From the NCBI GenBank assembly GCA_963922205.1, contig CAWUHX010000119.1:806001-870000 (forward strand): a stretch of 64,000 nt of DNA, read 5' to 3'. Below are positions 1 through 11,540 of this stretch, piece by piece; within the stretch, counting starts at the first letter, position 1, and the number at the start of each line of letters is the position of its first letter. The translations under genes and the position numbers were made by a program. Under the pieces are notes generated by a model. The model did not search any database. It worked only from the letters and a program-made list of their open reading frames with translations, and was not told where the DNA came from. The DNA is from Romanomermis culicivorax. Taxonomy: Eukaryota > Nematoda > Enoplea > Mermithida > Mermithidae.

Positions 1-198
1 GAAATTTCTCGATCGGACGGGAATTATTTTTAAAAGAGTTATCGAGTTAAGTTGAAAGTTTAGCCACGGTTTAAAACCGCCGGTTAATCGATTCCTAACA
101 TACAGTCAGCAGGGATACTGTCTCGGCACGAAATTCTGCATGCATACTTACTTTCAGCATTTTTGCGTCACAAGCATTTGAGAAAAAACAGACTATAG
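1..198. repeat. Partial copy of a long MITE, cut by the window start
   Basis: The sequence is about 85 percent alike by eye to 19260-19455, including the shared CCGCCGGTTAATCGATTCC core, and it ends in the TIR AAAAAACAGACTATAG. The matching full copy at 18927-19455 is about 530 bp, so the left part of this copy lies outside the window. No coding sequence is seen. Confidence 0.8.
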
Positions 199-624
199 CA
201 CCTGAAAAACTTAATATTTGATTGTGTCAGTAGAATCAAATATGAAGCAGGAGCGAAGAAATGTCGATGAAAAAATTAATCGCTGTGATTAATCTAACTG
301 CATTAGAACTTTCATAAAACTAGCGGTAAATTTACCAATAGTCTGTTTTTCATAAGATACGCTTGCACTGCAAAATGGCAAAAATTAGTATGTATCCTCA
401 AAGTCGTTGACACAAAACTTTTCATGCGGAATTTTTCACCCAAATTATCGTTAAAGTTTAGTTGAGTATACCTACGAATGTTCAGTCTTATTACTGATTT
501 ATTAGCAAATTATGACTTGATTTATTAGCAAATCATAAAAATTTAAAATAACAGTTTTATTATTTAGATGCATTTCACGGAAAAAGACCATGTACATACT
601 TATAATCTACATGAAAATCATTTT
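199..624. other. AT-rich intergenic DNA
   Basis: No gene is seen. A single TIR-like AGTCTGTTTTTCATAAG occurs near 341, a probable remnant of the same MITE superfamily as the next feature. Confidence 0.5.
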
Positions 625-871
625 CTATAGTTTGATTTTTTGAAAAGTTTGTGAAAACATCGGAAAGCAAATAATATTTCATATTTTTATGATTTTCTGC
701 TAAGCAATATGCCACATAGGACTAAAAATTTGTGAGTGTACATAACTAACCGCTGAAAATTATTGAAGAAAGAATTTCTATCGTAAGACGTTTGTGTAAA
801 ACTATGTCAACGACAATGCTAATTTTTGTCCTTATCTGATTTAAAAGCACTTTATAAAAAACAGACTACAG
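625..871. mobile_element. MITE, TATAGTCTG family
   Basis: The left end CTATAGTTTGATTTTT and the right end AAAAAACAGACTACAG are imperfect inverted repeats about 245 bp apart. Internal blocks (GGAAAGCAAATAATATTTC, GATTTTCTGCTAAGCA, GTCAACGACAATGCTAATTT) recur in the same order at 16626-16856, 36538-36760 and 62229-62481. It is non-coding. The TA at both tips would fit a Tc1/mariner-type target, but that is inference. Confidence 0.8.
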
Positions 872-2035
872 AAAACAGTTTGAGATTCATCGCCCTGAAA
901 TTTAGACGTGCAATATTCACGAGGGAAAGTCTTTAAGAGTAAATTTCAAATATTTACAAGTCATAAGTGCGTTTGATACCTTATAGGTATGAGTAACTTT
1001 ACACTAATATGCTTTACCTATAGGCAATATTTACACTAAAATTTGCATAAATTTGATATGCAGTGGTAAGTTCTCCTACACGTGATTTGAGCAAAAGAGA
1101 AAAATTAAAAGATGTTGAGACAGGCATTAGACAGATTATCGTGAGCACTATTAAGAAGAAACGCTGTCTCCAATACCCATATAATACTCAATTATGAATT
1201 TTGATTAAGTTCATGACCAGAACAAATCGCAAATAGTGCGAGGTCAGATTGCCTTCCAGTGAGAAACTTTCCGTATGCCAGCGAGGTTTATTGAATGTGA
1301 TTTTAAATTTATCCATCTGTGTTTATAGTTCCCGATATCAGGGGCAAGTTTCATCAAAGAGACTTGAGCTCCAGCTGAGCTGCAACTTAAGCTTTAGCTT
1401 AACTTTTTAGATGTTTCTTCTTTCAGTTCCAACAAAACAAATAAAACTTTCTCCTGATAATTTTCAACTTTTGTACAAAAATTTCCAAGTCTTTATATAA
1501 TCAATTCTTCCAAGAGTACTAAACTATTTTATAATCATAATTATTTTATGCTTGGTATATTTATTTGCAACATTTATTTGGGGAAGAAATTACTGCTACA
1601 TTTCGTGGTGTGGAAATTAAAATAATGAACATTCTGGGGCACAGCCAGGATTCTGCTGGTATCAGGAGGGTTCTGCCCGAGGTCAGAACCCCCAGCCACC
1701 TCCCAAGAACATATATGGTTACTACGGATGTTGATTCGTCTACATATTATTGATCAACTCTTTTTTGTTTGGCTAGATGTGTTTTGTTGTCCGGCGAATA
1801 AGTGTTTTTACCGAACGGTAAATCTTAATAGTCAAATGACAATAAGTCTTCCCAAATCTAATTGAGTGAGCCAACTGAGCCACACAGACAGAGAATCACC
1901 GCTGAGAAGTGTTTATTTTCATCACTTACAGCACGATCTGTGATACCGATTGGGGACCATTATCTATCAGGAGACAACTTACTTACGATGTCTCATCTCT
2001 GTTGGAAAACTGAACCTGGGGACTTATCATTATAA
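872..2035. other. Intergenic DNA with repeat fragments
   Basis: No gene is supported. 985-1085 and 1200-1360 are pieces of dispersed family D (TTACACTAAAATTTGCATAA; GATCAGATTGCCTTCC-like). 1355-1400 holds an AGCT-rich self-complementary stretch shared with 37800-37900. 1625-1715 is a fragment related to the CTGCTGGGGGTC MITE. Confidence 0.6.
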
Positions 2036-2226
2036 TTATTAGAAAATGCCCCGATGGGGCAGAAAAAAGGAGAATATACTTGCTTCGACAGTTGCCATGC
2101 TAGAAAAAGAAGTGGACTAGATTTTTGAGAACTTGGGTCAAAGTTGGAAAAAATTCACTTCCTTTATATTGGATTTTCATTCTATCTCAAAAAAATTTTC
2201 TATGTCTGTGAAGAAGTATATTCTGC
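2036..2226 (+). repeat. Left foldback arm, copy 1
   Basis: This is the reverse complement of 2851-3042 with only a few differences. It shares with its own partner copy-specific bases (CTTCGACAGTTGCCATGC, CACTTCCTTTA) that differ from copies 2 and 3. Confidence 0.9.
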
Positions 2227-2850
2227 AGCATCGTGCATTTTGTCCTTCCCCTGGCATTAACTACAGCAAAACTTTTCTACATGAAAATTATATGCACATG
2301 ATTTCAAATGTAAAGAAATGGTAAACCAATAGCTTTCTAACTCCCGACGTATTCAAAACTCTTGCCTCTCACACTAGCTGAAAAATAGTGAGGCAGGCAT
2401 ATTATAGTCATTTTCAGAACTATAAAGAAACCTGAGGCTGGTTGCACTAACCCAACATGAGGATAATCTCAACATCGGGACTAAATTGCTGATCCAGAGT
2501 TGAGCTAATCGCAATGTCCAAATTATTCTCTTCCAGTGCACAAACAATACTCACTTCAGGATTAACTAATACTGAGATTTGATTTCGCGTTTGGAAATCG
2601 CAGACATTTTAATATTTTTTCGCTTTAGAGATAAGAAAATTATTCGAAAAAGTTAGTGCAACCCAGGATTTTTTTGCCGGAGGCAAATGAAATTTTTTTG
2701 GGGCAAACGAAATTGGAGTAGTCATTTGTACATGTACAAACGGCTCTTTCTCATTTAGGGAGGAGATAAGGTAGAGAAAATATGCATTTTGGTGCATTTT
2801 AGAAATTCATAATCTCAAAATTAAAAAAAAACTTTAATAATCATCATTAG

Positions 2851-3042
2851 GCAGAATATACTTCTTCACAGACATAGAAAATTTTTTTGAGACAGAATGA
2901 AAATCCAATGTAAAGGAAGTGAATTTTTTCCAACTTTGACCCAAGTTCTCAAAAATCTAGTCCACTTCTTTTTCTAGCATGGCAACTGTCGAAGCAAGTA
3001 TATTCTCCTTTTTTCTGCCCCATCGGGGCATTTTCTAATAAA
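2851..3042 (-). repeat. Right foldback arm, copy 1
   Basis: Inverted partner of 2036-2226. It ends in TTTTCTAATAAACTAG, the junction seen in all four copies. Confidence 0.9.
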
Positions 3043-3219
3043 CTAGTTCACCTCTTTTTAGTGGGCCTCAACCATGCACGAAAACTTTCATAGAAGCACA
3101 TTGAAGTTTTAAATTTGGTCATCAACTTCAAAAAAACAATAAAAAAAACTTCAAGCAACGAAATCTCACCTCCTGCAAAAGTAAAGGATGTGTAAACCGC
3201 ATAGTACTTTAAAAACGTT

Positions 3220-4075
3220 GTAAAGATACTGAAAGGTGACCATATCTATTGAATTCCTCATGGTTTAGAATCCTTCAACCCAAAAATCGCAGAAATACCT
3301 TTGTCTGCAGAAATGACTTTTTTTCGTGTAAACTGACTCTGTCCATTGAATTCCCCATGGTCAGAAACATCTTCCCTCAAAAATCGCAGAAATACATGTC
3401 TTTACATTTAATATGAATTAGTGTGTAAAGTGATCACTTTCATTAAATTCCCAGTGGTCGAAAACCCCTCCCACAAAAAACTCACGAAAGCAGGCTTGGT
3501 TAAATCCGGAATAATTTTTTTTGTGTAAACCGACACATCCGTTGAATTCCCCGCAGTCAAAAACCCCTTCCATAAAAATCACGAAAATATGCTTGTTTAC
3601 ACCTGCGATAGTTTTTTTTTGTAAGATGATCGCATTCGTCAAATTCTCCGTGATCGAAAACCCCGCCCACCGGGAAATGACGAAAATACGTTTGTTTACA
3701 ACCGGGATAAGTTTTTGTGTAAAGTGATCGCATTCATCAAATTCCCCGTGGTCGAAAACCGCTTCCAACAAAAAATCACGAAAATACGTTTGTTTACACA
3801 CGGGGTAATTTTTGGTGTAAAGTGATCACATTCATTGAATTCCTCGTGGTCGAAAATCCCCTCCACAAGAAAATTACGGCAGTACGCTTGTTTACACCGT
3901 GGATAATTTATTTGTGTCAAGTGAGGACGTCTATTGAATTCCCCGCAGTCGAAAACTCCCTCCACTGAAAAAACACGGAAATACGCTTGTTTACACCCGG
4001 GATAATTTTTCGTGTAAAGTGACCGCGTCCATCAAATTCCCAATGGTCGAAAACCCTTGCAGCCCAAAAATCCCA
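3220..4075. repeat. Satellite array, about 8-9 units of about 98 bp
   Basis: Each unit reads approximately GAATTCCCCGCGGTCGAAA, then ACCCCTTCCACCAAAAAATC, then ACGAAAATACGCTTGTTTACAC, then GGGATAATTTTTTGTGTAAAG (blocks are adjacent; wording is a consensus by eye). Each unit contains the inverted pair TTTACAC and GTGTAAA. Long minus-strand open frames are a by-product of unit length near 99 nt and are not genes. Confidence 0.9.
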
Positions 4076-4530
4076 ATAAGGCTACAGGTTTATTTGAAAC
4101 TGCTAAAAAATTAGTAGTGCATTATGCTGCAAAAAATTATTTTTTTGAACCCACAAGTATTATATAACAAAATTGGGGAATTGGGCGTTTTCCGGGACTT
4201 TGGACAACCATATAATTGAATTGAGGCCATATTTCAAAAAACAAAAAATTCGCATTTGAGATTACACCCCCAAGATGCTTAGGCCGAAGTATGGAGGTTG
4301 GATATGGCACACCGATTGCTGGGCATGGTGGAACTGGGGGGCCTTAAAAAGTGCGTTTTTTACCTGTTTTTGGGGCCCCACCGAGCACCACTTGCAGATA
4401 GAGGGGAAATGACAAAAGGCACCCCATAGTTTGCCCCTATGCCCGATATTATGCAAAAAACCCGAAGGTTCTAGCTCTTACCGTTTTGGCTCTAGGGGGG
4501 GGGACATGAAATTTGGGGGCCAAGTATATT

Positions 4531-4557
4531 ATAGGTTGACGCTGTCGCGCCACCTAT
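4531..4557. repeat. 3' terminal hairpin of composite element, copy 1
   Basis: ATAGGT and ACCTAT pair across a GC-rich loop. All three copies keep it as the last conserved block, and homology stops 4 bases later (GATA). In copies 2 and 3 it lies at about 8139-8165 and 45108-45134. Confidence 0.75.
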
Positions 4558-4561
4558 GATA

Positions 4562-5010
4562 TGCAAGCTCTGACCACCTGAGTCAACGGATTTGTAGAGA
4601 AATGATGCTAATTTCGTGCAATGGTGTTTGGGTAACCATTACGTCTGCAACGCTGAGATCAAAATAAAGTGGCCACAATAGTCCATTTTTTCAGACGCAA
4701 AATGACGCTTATGCAAGTAGAAAATTTGCGTCGGGAATCAATATCCTTTTTTTACAAGTTGACTGTAACGATATATACCACAATTTCGGATTGTGCAGGA
4801 TCAAATCACTGTTTTCACCAAGCTTTCCTCATCCGTCTTGCTTTTTGTATCGTCGAGGTTCATTTGAAATTTACTTCTACTGAATTAACGCCATTACTAC
4901 TTGCATATAGTCTATTTACGATCGAAACATATTCAGTGCAAGGGGCCCCTGGAAAGGATAATCAGTTTTGATGTCCAATATTCATTCCAGAGAACAGTGT
5001 TAGGCAAATA
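4562..5010. other. Spacer between composite copies 1 and 2
   Basis: No recognisable gene or repeat. An open frame at 4669-4971 has no motif and no splice context. Confidence 0.5.
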
Positions 5011-8000
5011 CTAGTTTATTAGAAAATGCCCCGATAGGGCAGAAAAAAGAAGAATATACTTGCTTGGATTGTTGCCAAGTTGGAAAAAATTCACTTTCGT
5101 TATATTGGATTTTCATTCTTCCTCAAAAAAAATTTTCCATGTCTGTGAAAAAGTATATTCTGCAGCTGAGTGCATTTTGTCCTTCCCCTGGCATTAACTA
5201 CAGCAAGGTTTTTCTATATTAAAATTATATGCACATGATTTCAAATGTAAAGAAATGGTAAACCAATAGCTTTCTAACTCCCGACCTATTCGAAACTCCT
5301 GCCTCTCACACTAGCTGAAAAATAGTATGGCAGGCATATTATAGTCATTTTCAGAACTATAAAGAAACCTGAGGTTGGCTGCACTAACCCAACATGAGGA
5401 TAATCTCAACATCGGAATTTAATTGCTGATCCTGAATTTGAGCTAATCGCAATGTCCAAATTATTCTCTTCCAGTGCACAAACAGTACTCACTTCAGGAT
5501 TAACTACTACTGAAGTGTAAGTTCGAGTTTGAGAATTGCAGACATTTTTATATTTATTTGCTCTAAAGATAAGAAAATTATGAGAAAATGTTGGTCGCTT
5601 TTTTGTTCGAGATTATGTTGAGCTCGAGCTCAGACCCCTTTAGTGCAACTGGGCCTTGGTTACAGTCATTGGGCACCGATCTGCAAATGAGTGAACAAGG
5701 TAAAGCATACAAAAATGCTCCTGGTTCAGCCTTGCCTATTAGGGCTGTGCACCAAATACCGTATCCCGTTCTCCCCGACCCTACTCGCACTCCCACTGCA
5801 ACAGTACAACTTTTTTGAAAGCAGGACCAGAGCGACAGAGATGGGAGAAATTGCTTCTCGTCTGCAATCCCACAAAAAGCGCTCTTTTTGCTAATTTCTG
5901 TTTAAATCCAAAAACTGTGAATGATGCTATTTTGTTGAATAGTTAAATAGAAGAGAATAAATCTGTTTATAGCTAGTAATCAGTAGAACTTATAAAGTGA
6001 ATCCTATGCGATATGTTATGTAAAATAAGTGAATTAAACATATCTTGCACAATCGATTTAGTTTTAAGAAGACTTTCTGATATAGCTTTTTTTCTAAAAA
6101 AGCCGACTGGAATTTCACGTGCCAATTTTCTGCAGTTGATTCCTGTTTTATTGACACTAAATTTACCAAAAAAGTTCAACGCAGTTAGAAGCACACATGT
6201 GTGAGGGAGGACATGGGGGTACAAACTAACCCAAAGGTTTTGAAACTGGAAAATTTGTTATGAAAAAAATTTTATGGTCAACTTTTTTTGCATTTTTTGA
6301 CTCAAAAAACGCCAAAAAATAAAGGTCCAGCCCTGTACTCTCCTCGAAATTCCGGAGATCTACATGTTTGGTTGGAAAGCGTGTTGATGCACTCAGCTGC
6401 AGAATATACTTTTTCACAGACATGGAAATTTTTTTTTGAGAAAGAATGAAAATCCAATATAACGAAAGTGAATTTTTTCCAACTCCAACCCAAGTTCTCA
6501 AAAATCTAGTTCGATCCTATTTCTAGCTTGGCAACAATCCAAGCAAGTATATTCTTCTTTTTTCCGCCCTATCGGGGCATTTTCTAATAAACTAGTTCAC
6601 TTCTTTTTAGTGGGCTTCAACCACACGAGAAAACCTTCATAGAACCGCATCAAAGTTTTAAATTTGGTCGTCTTCACATCAAAGAAACAATAAAAAATCT
6701 TAAAGGTACGAATTCTCACTTTCAGTGAAAGTAAAAGATGTTTAAACCGCATAGAACTTAAAACACGTTGTAAACAGAGTGTAAAGTGAAGATTTCCATT
6801 GAATTCCCCATAAACCTCAACCCAAAAAAAACAGAGAAGTACCTTTGTTTTAAATACACATAGAACATTTTTTTGTGTGTAGTGATTGAATTCCACATGG
6901 TCAGAAACCCCTCCCCTCAAAAATCGCAGAAATACATTTGGAATACACTCAATATAATTTTGTGTGTAAAGTGATTAAATTAAATTCCCCGTCGTCAAAA
7001 ACCCCTTCCACAAAAAAATCTTGAAAATAAGCTTGAGTACGCCCAAGATAATTTTTTTGTATAAAGTGACACATCCATTGATTTCCCGCAGCCGAAAACC
7101 CCTTTTATAAAAAATCACGAAAATACGCATGTTTACACTGTAAATAAGTTTTTTGTGTAAAGTAATCGCATTCATCAAATTCCCGTGGTCGAAAACTGCT
7201 TCCGTCAAAAAATCAGGAAAATACACCTGTTTACACCCGGTATAATTTTTTGTGTAAAGTGATCACATTCATTAAATCCCCTGCGGTCGAAAACCCCTTC
7301 CACTAAAACGCTTGTTTACACTCGAGATAATTTCTTGTGTACAGTAATCGAATTAATCAAATTCCGCGGTCGATAACTCCTTCGACTAAGAAGTCACGAA
7401 AATACGCTTGTTTATAACCAGGATAATCTTTTTCTGTAAAGTAACCGCATCTATTGAATTCCCCGCGGTCGAAAACTCCTTCCACTAAAAAGTCACGAAA
7501 ATACGCTTGTTTATAACCAGGATAATCTTTTTCTGTAAAGTAACCGCATCTATTGAATTCCCCATGGTCGAAAACCCCTTACACAAAAAAATCACGAAAG
7601 TACGCTTGTTTACAACCGAGATAATTTTTCGTGTAAAGTGACCGTGTTCATCAAATTCCCAATGGTCGAAAACCGTCACTGCCCAAAAACCCCAATAAGG
7701 CTACCGGTTCAGTTGAAACTGCAAAAAATTAGTAGTGCATTATGTTGCAAAAAATTATTTTTTTGAAGCCGTAAGTATTATATAACAAAACTGCGGAATT
7801 TCGCGTTTCCCGGGACTTTGGACCACCATATAACTGAATTGGGGTCATATTTAAAAAAAATAAAAATTCGCATTTGAGATTGCGCCCCCAAGATGCTCAG
7901 GCCGAAGTATGAAGCTTGGACATGCCACCCCCATTGCTGGGCATGGTGGAACTGGGGGGCCTTAAAAAGTTCGTTTTTTCATGTTTTTGGGGCCCCACCG

Positions 8001-8169
8001 AGCACCACTTGCAGATAGATGACAAAAGGCACCCCATAGTTTGCCTCTATGCCCGATATTATGCAAAAAACCCGAAGGTTCTAGCTCTTACCGTTTTGGC
8101 TCTAGGGGGGGACATGAAATTTGGGGGCCAAGTATATTATAGGTTGACGCTGTCGCGCCACCTATGATA
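5011..8169. mobile_element. Composite foldback-plus-satellite element, copy 2
   Basis: Same order as copy 1: left arm 5011-5174, interior 5175-6387, right arm 6388-6595, linker, satellite about 6770-7680 (about 9 units), 3' block 7690-8169 with terminal hairpin. The left arm has lost about 30 bp between GGATTGTTGCCAAG and TTGGAAAAAATTC relative to the right arm. The interior matches that of copy 3 (for example 5860-5890 and 42150-42190), and copy 1 is a shorter version. No transposase is seen. Confidence 0.85.
6770..7680. repeat. Satellite array in copy 2
   Basis: About nine units. Two neighbours, starting at 7391 and 7490, are nearly identical with an exact 99-bp period, which shows a recent local duplication; other neighbours differ more. 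Confidence 0.9.
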
Positions 8170-9460
8170 TTTCGTTAATAATCCATACTGATCCCATACG
8201 GCTACCAGTAAAGACTCCTGACATTCCCGATACAAAGAAATTTTAAACTCCAGACTGATCTCATTTCAATAACTTAATGAATACAATATTCAGCGTCCTC
8301 AGGCTTGCAATAGAAGACGTAATCCTCAAATTTGTCAACATTCAACAGCATAACAGAAAGGAGAAAAACTGCTGCCTTTTATCTACAAACATCATATGAT
8401 AGCATTCCGGGCATTAACATCAATTGACTAATTTTCGGATATAGTTGACGTCGCAGATTCTCGTTTAATTAGTGACTTTTTGTGCGGCCTAGAAGATAAG
8501 CCTAAAAGCAGATGCCCATTAGGCTGAATCACTACCTGACAAGCCACTTTTATTAAATCAGGGCGACAAGAGACGACAAGAATAGATGAAATTCCATCAT
8601 CAAAAGGTCACATTCTTTATTCACATCGAATTCATCACCTATCTTCATTTCATTCAAGTTTTTGCAAGTTTTTAGTTCATTTTCTACGCAGATTACGACT
8701 GATTTTTTTGAACCGTCTTTTTTTTCTTACCCGTTTCATTGTCTGACCTTTTGATTAATTAATGATTTTGCTCACGCACCGATGCGAAAAATATCCTCAA
8801 AATTACATAGGAGTACAGAGAGGATCCGATGCAACAGGAGTCACGTAGGCTGCCTATTCGTCACAGGGATGGTGTGACCTTGAAAATGGAATATGTGGGC
8901 GTCGTTATCAGACATTCCATCTTTTCCAATTAAAAAAAGCCTTTTGCACCTCAGGCAGTACAAAAGTTTTTATGAAACATAACGAAAAATTTCGGAAGTG
9001 TGAATGCATGATTGTGTATTAATTTGGTCTATCTAGATTTAGAATAGATCCTACCATGCCGTGATAAGTCGAATACTAATCAGAGGAAGTTGTAGACCTA
9101 ATTTCTACAATGAATCTGAGAAAAAACAGCCGTGTCTTTCTCCCAGAAATTACTATATTGTTCACTAATGCAATCTAAAAGTTTTCAAATTTCGTTAAAC
9201 TGCAGATTTGCATATTTTAGAAAAATAATGACACGAAAAATATCATGTGTTTATTCAAATAAAGCCACTCCAATAGAGTCCGTCCTCTAATAGGATTTCA
9301 TAAGAATCCATATATGCAAGCATTTTATCACGTAGTGGGGGTTCAATCACCTGCAATTGTCAAATTTATCCGATACGAGAGGGACATAAATCGTACCACT
9401 TGAAAAAAATTGTTACAACGTGAAAAAATTATTACCTTTGAACATGATGCAATTTTTTCA
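8170..9460. other. Intergenic DNA without recognised features
   Basis: AT-rich, with no exon-like open frame and no repeat matched elsewhere in the window. Confidence 0.5.
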
Positions 9461-9735
9461 AGATGCATCGCAAAAATTTAAGGATGCATCGCAAAAACTT
9501 CAAGATACATCGCAAACAATCATGATGCAAGAGTTTTTCGATGTTCGGCTTTCTTTTCAAGTGCATTTCATTTTTTCAAGATAATCGTCAAAACAAATCA
9601 AGATGACATCTTGGAAAAAATAAAAATCCCATCTTTAAAAAAATCGAGATCCCATTTTGAAGAAAAATCAATATTCCACCTTGAAAAATCATGATCTGAT
9701 CTTGAAAAAAATCAAGAAATTTTCCTAGAAAATTT
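9435..9735. repeat. CAAGAT/ATCTTG mini-hairpin array, locus 1
   Basis: Degenerate units of about 25-28 bp, such as AAAATCGAGATCCCATTTTG, read as CAAGAT-CCC-ATCTTG with spacer AAAAA. Each unit is itself a short inverted repeat. The leading block (GCAAGAGTTTTTCGATGTTCG, TTTTCAAGTGCAT) is shared with the second locus near 59770-59810, so both belong to one family. Confidence 0.8.
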
Positions 9736-10530
9736 ATGTACGCCTACGACTTTGGATTTTTTCACAGCCCACTAGAGGGATGGTAGAGGTTTGGGCCGAG
9801 AGGAAACTAACATTTACTGGGGAAGGTTTCTACTTTTCTACTCCATTTTATTCCTACTCCATTCCTACTCCATTTTATGTCGATTCTAATCTTGGATCAG
9901 GAAATGAAATTGATGAATATTCGTCCTAACCCCTCAATTCCTAGCTTATCTGCAACAGGACTCAATATTGCGTGCAAGCTCATACGCATGACTCACCATC
10001 CTGTATCATTAATTGTTTTATTCTTTGGTTTCAAATTTTTGAGCTATGTCAATTTGATTATCTGTGTGGTCCAAAGACAAAAACAACAATATCATTGTCA
10101 ATTTCACTATAATCTGTTTTCCTTGACATAGATAATGAAACTAAACAAAACTTAATTTTTTGAGAAATCAATTCTGTAGTTTTATGTAAATGATTTTGAC
10201 GACAGTACTGACTCTTGCCATTTTTCAATTTAAAAGCATTTCATAAAAATATACTACAGTATTTTCTACCTATTGAGGATCCTGTACGGGGATTATGTTT
10301 TAAAAAATAAAAGCAACTGACAACCATGTACTTTATGCAGTATCTCCTGTGCTAGGTACCTATTGCATGACTTTCTGAAAAACGCATTTATAAGTTAACC
10401 GTTTTTTTTCGGCCATACTCGATCCAGTTCATATTATAGACTAACAGATAAGGTCTCCAGGTGTAATGTCCGAGTATTTTCATGTTGTGCCGACAGTCTA
10501 TAGGTATGCGATAAATGTTTGATTATACTC
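9736..10530. other. Intergenic DNA with a MITE fragment
   Basis: 9845-9875 has a small direct repeat of CCTACTCCATT. 10140-10262 is the right half of a TATAGTCTG-family MITE (GACGACAGTACTGACTC through TTTCATAAAAATATACTACAG). No gene is seen. Confidence 0.55.
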
Positions 10531-10768
10531 AATTCATTTTGAAATGACCGATGCAGCGAGATCGCAGTCAAACTTTTATTTCAAAATTATGAAGGGCTCA
10601 TTGACAATATTCAATAAATTTCTCTCTCATGATAAAGACTACTTGATAATCACTCTTTTCAACCACTTCAAGATTATCGAAATTGATCTCGTGATCTCTA
10701 GTAAGGCTATGTTTACAGAAACTCCGACCGCTGCATCGATCAGATTTTCATCTCAGTATATTCATTTC
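10531..10768. mobile_element. Short TIR element, GATCGATGCAGCG type
   Basis: The left end ATTTTGAAATGACCGATGCAGCG and the right end CGCTGCATCGATCAGATTTTCAT are imperfect inverted repeats. A related copy lies at 13235-13360 and another piece at 28550-28700. The same terminal word occurs at one end of other elements (24346, 30480, 45730). Confidence 0.6.
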
Positions 10769-10779
10769 ATTCAAGTTGG

Positions 10780-11540
10780 ATCTTTTTTGTCCATAGGCTA
10801 TATTTATACTAAAATTTGGATAGATGTGTTATATAGTCCTAAATTCGCCTAATCTTATAGTAGCAAAGAATGTCTATAAAGAATGCCGAAACATGCATTA
10901 GACAGATAATTGCAAGTAGTATAATATTAATTTAGCTATTGAATCTATGTTACAAAATACCCCTCCCACCTGGCGGGAGGATGTTCCACAGGTGTGAGGC
11001 TAACTGCATATCGTCCAGCACGGCGTACATAGAAGTGTTCATCATTTCTAATACAGTATGAAATACACAGTTCAGTTCTCTTATGAAATTCAACAACCCA
11101 TAGATAGAAAATTTTGCGAGATCAGATTCTTCATTAGAGAAATGTTTCTTATATCGGCCAGTTTTATCAAATGTGATTTTTCACTTACCCCTGTCTGTTA
11201 TACTTACTGAGATCAGGTATAGGCAAACTTTTGGTTGTTTAGACACATTGGTGCAAATTTCAATGTCGAGAAGGCTTTTGAGAAATATGTCACTGAGCTT
11301 TATCGAATGTGATTTTCCACTTGTCCATATCTTTTATATTTCCTGAAATAGATAAACTTTCGATTGTTAAGCACCAATGCAAATTCCAGTGTGAAGGAGG
11401 CCTTTGGGCTGAATTAATCAGTGTAACATTACTCAGGTTTCTGTGGGCTATCGATGCACTCTAGTGCGTTTGATTTCAGAATTTACACTTCGAGACCGTC
11501 CATCGTAAGATCAACTCTGGCTAAACTATCTATTGACTCA
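10780..11540. repeat. Dispersed family D, cluster
   Basis: At least one full and one partial copy. Diagnostic words in order: GATCAGATTC, GCGAGCTTTATCGAATGTGATT, CTTGTCCATAT, ACTGAGATCAGG, GCAAATTTCAGTGTAAAGAAGG, GTGTAACATTACTC, GGGCTATCGATGCACT, TTTACACTTCGAGACC. Family length is about 500 bp. Non-coding. Confidence 0.75.

Larger units (their letters stand above)
2036..4561. mobile_element. Composite foldback-plus-satellite element, copy 1
   Basis: Three modules lie in a fixed order that is repeated at 5011-8169 and 41549-45138. First is a foldback module with arms 2036-2226 and 2851-3042, each carrying the palindrome TGCCCCGATGGGGCA. Next is a linker starting CTAGTTCACCTCTTTTTAGTGGGCC and a satellite array at about 3220-4075. 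Last is a unique 3' block, 4076-4561, ending in a hairpin. Only small unrelated open frames occur. The layout recalls non-autonomous Helitron-like HINE/DINE-1 elements (terminal structure, tandem-repeat core, 3' stem-loop); this is inference because no Rep/helicase is present. Confidence 0.8.

Noticed and set aside
3418-3965. Open frames across the satellite of copy 1 (both strands)
   Set aside because: Same cause as above: repeat units, no domain, not conserved between copies.
2036-4561. LTR retrotransposon reading of the foldback arms
   Set aside because: The arms are inverted, not direct, and no primer-binding site or polyprotein frame is present.
4669-4971. 100-codon plus-strand frame
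   Set aside because: No domain, no ATG-led context or splice sites; composition like non-coding flanks.
9435-9735. CRISPR-like array
   Set aside because: Repeats and spacers are not distinct; units are degenerate tandem hairpins, and the DNA is eukaryotic.
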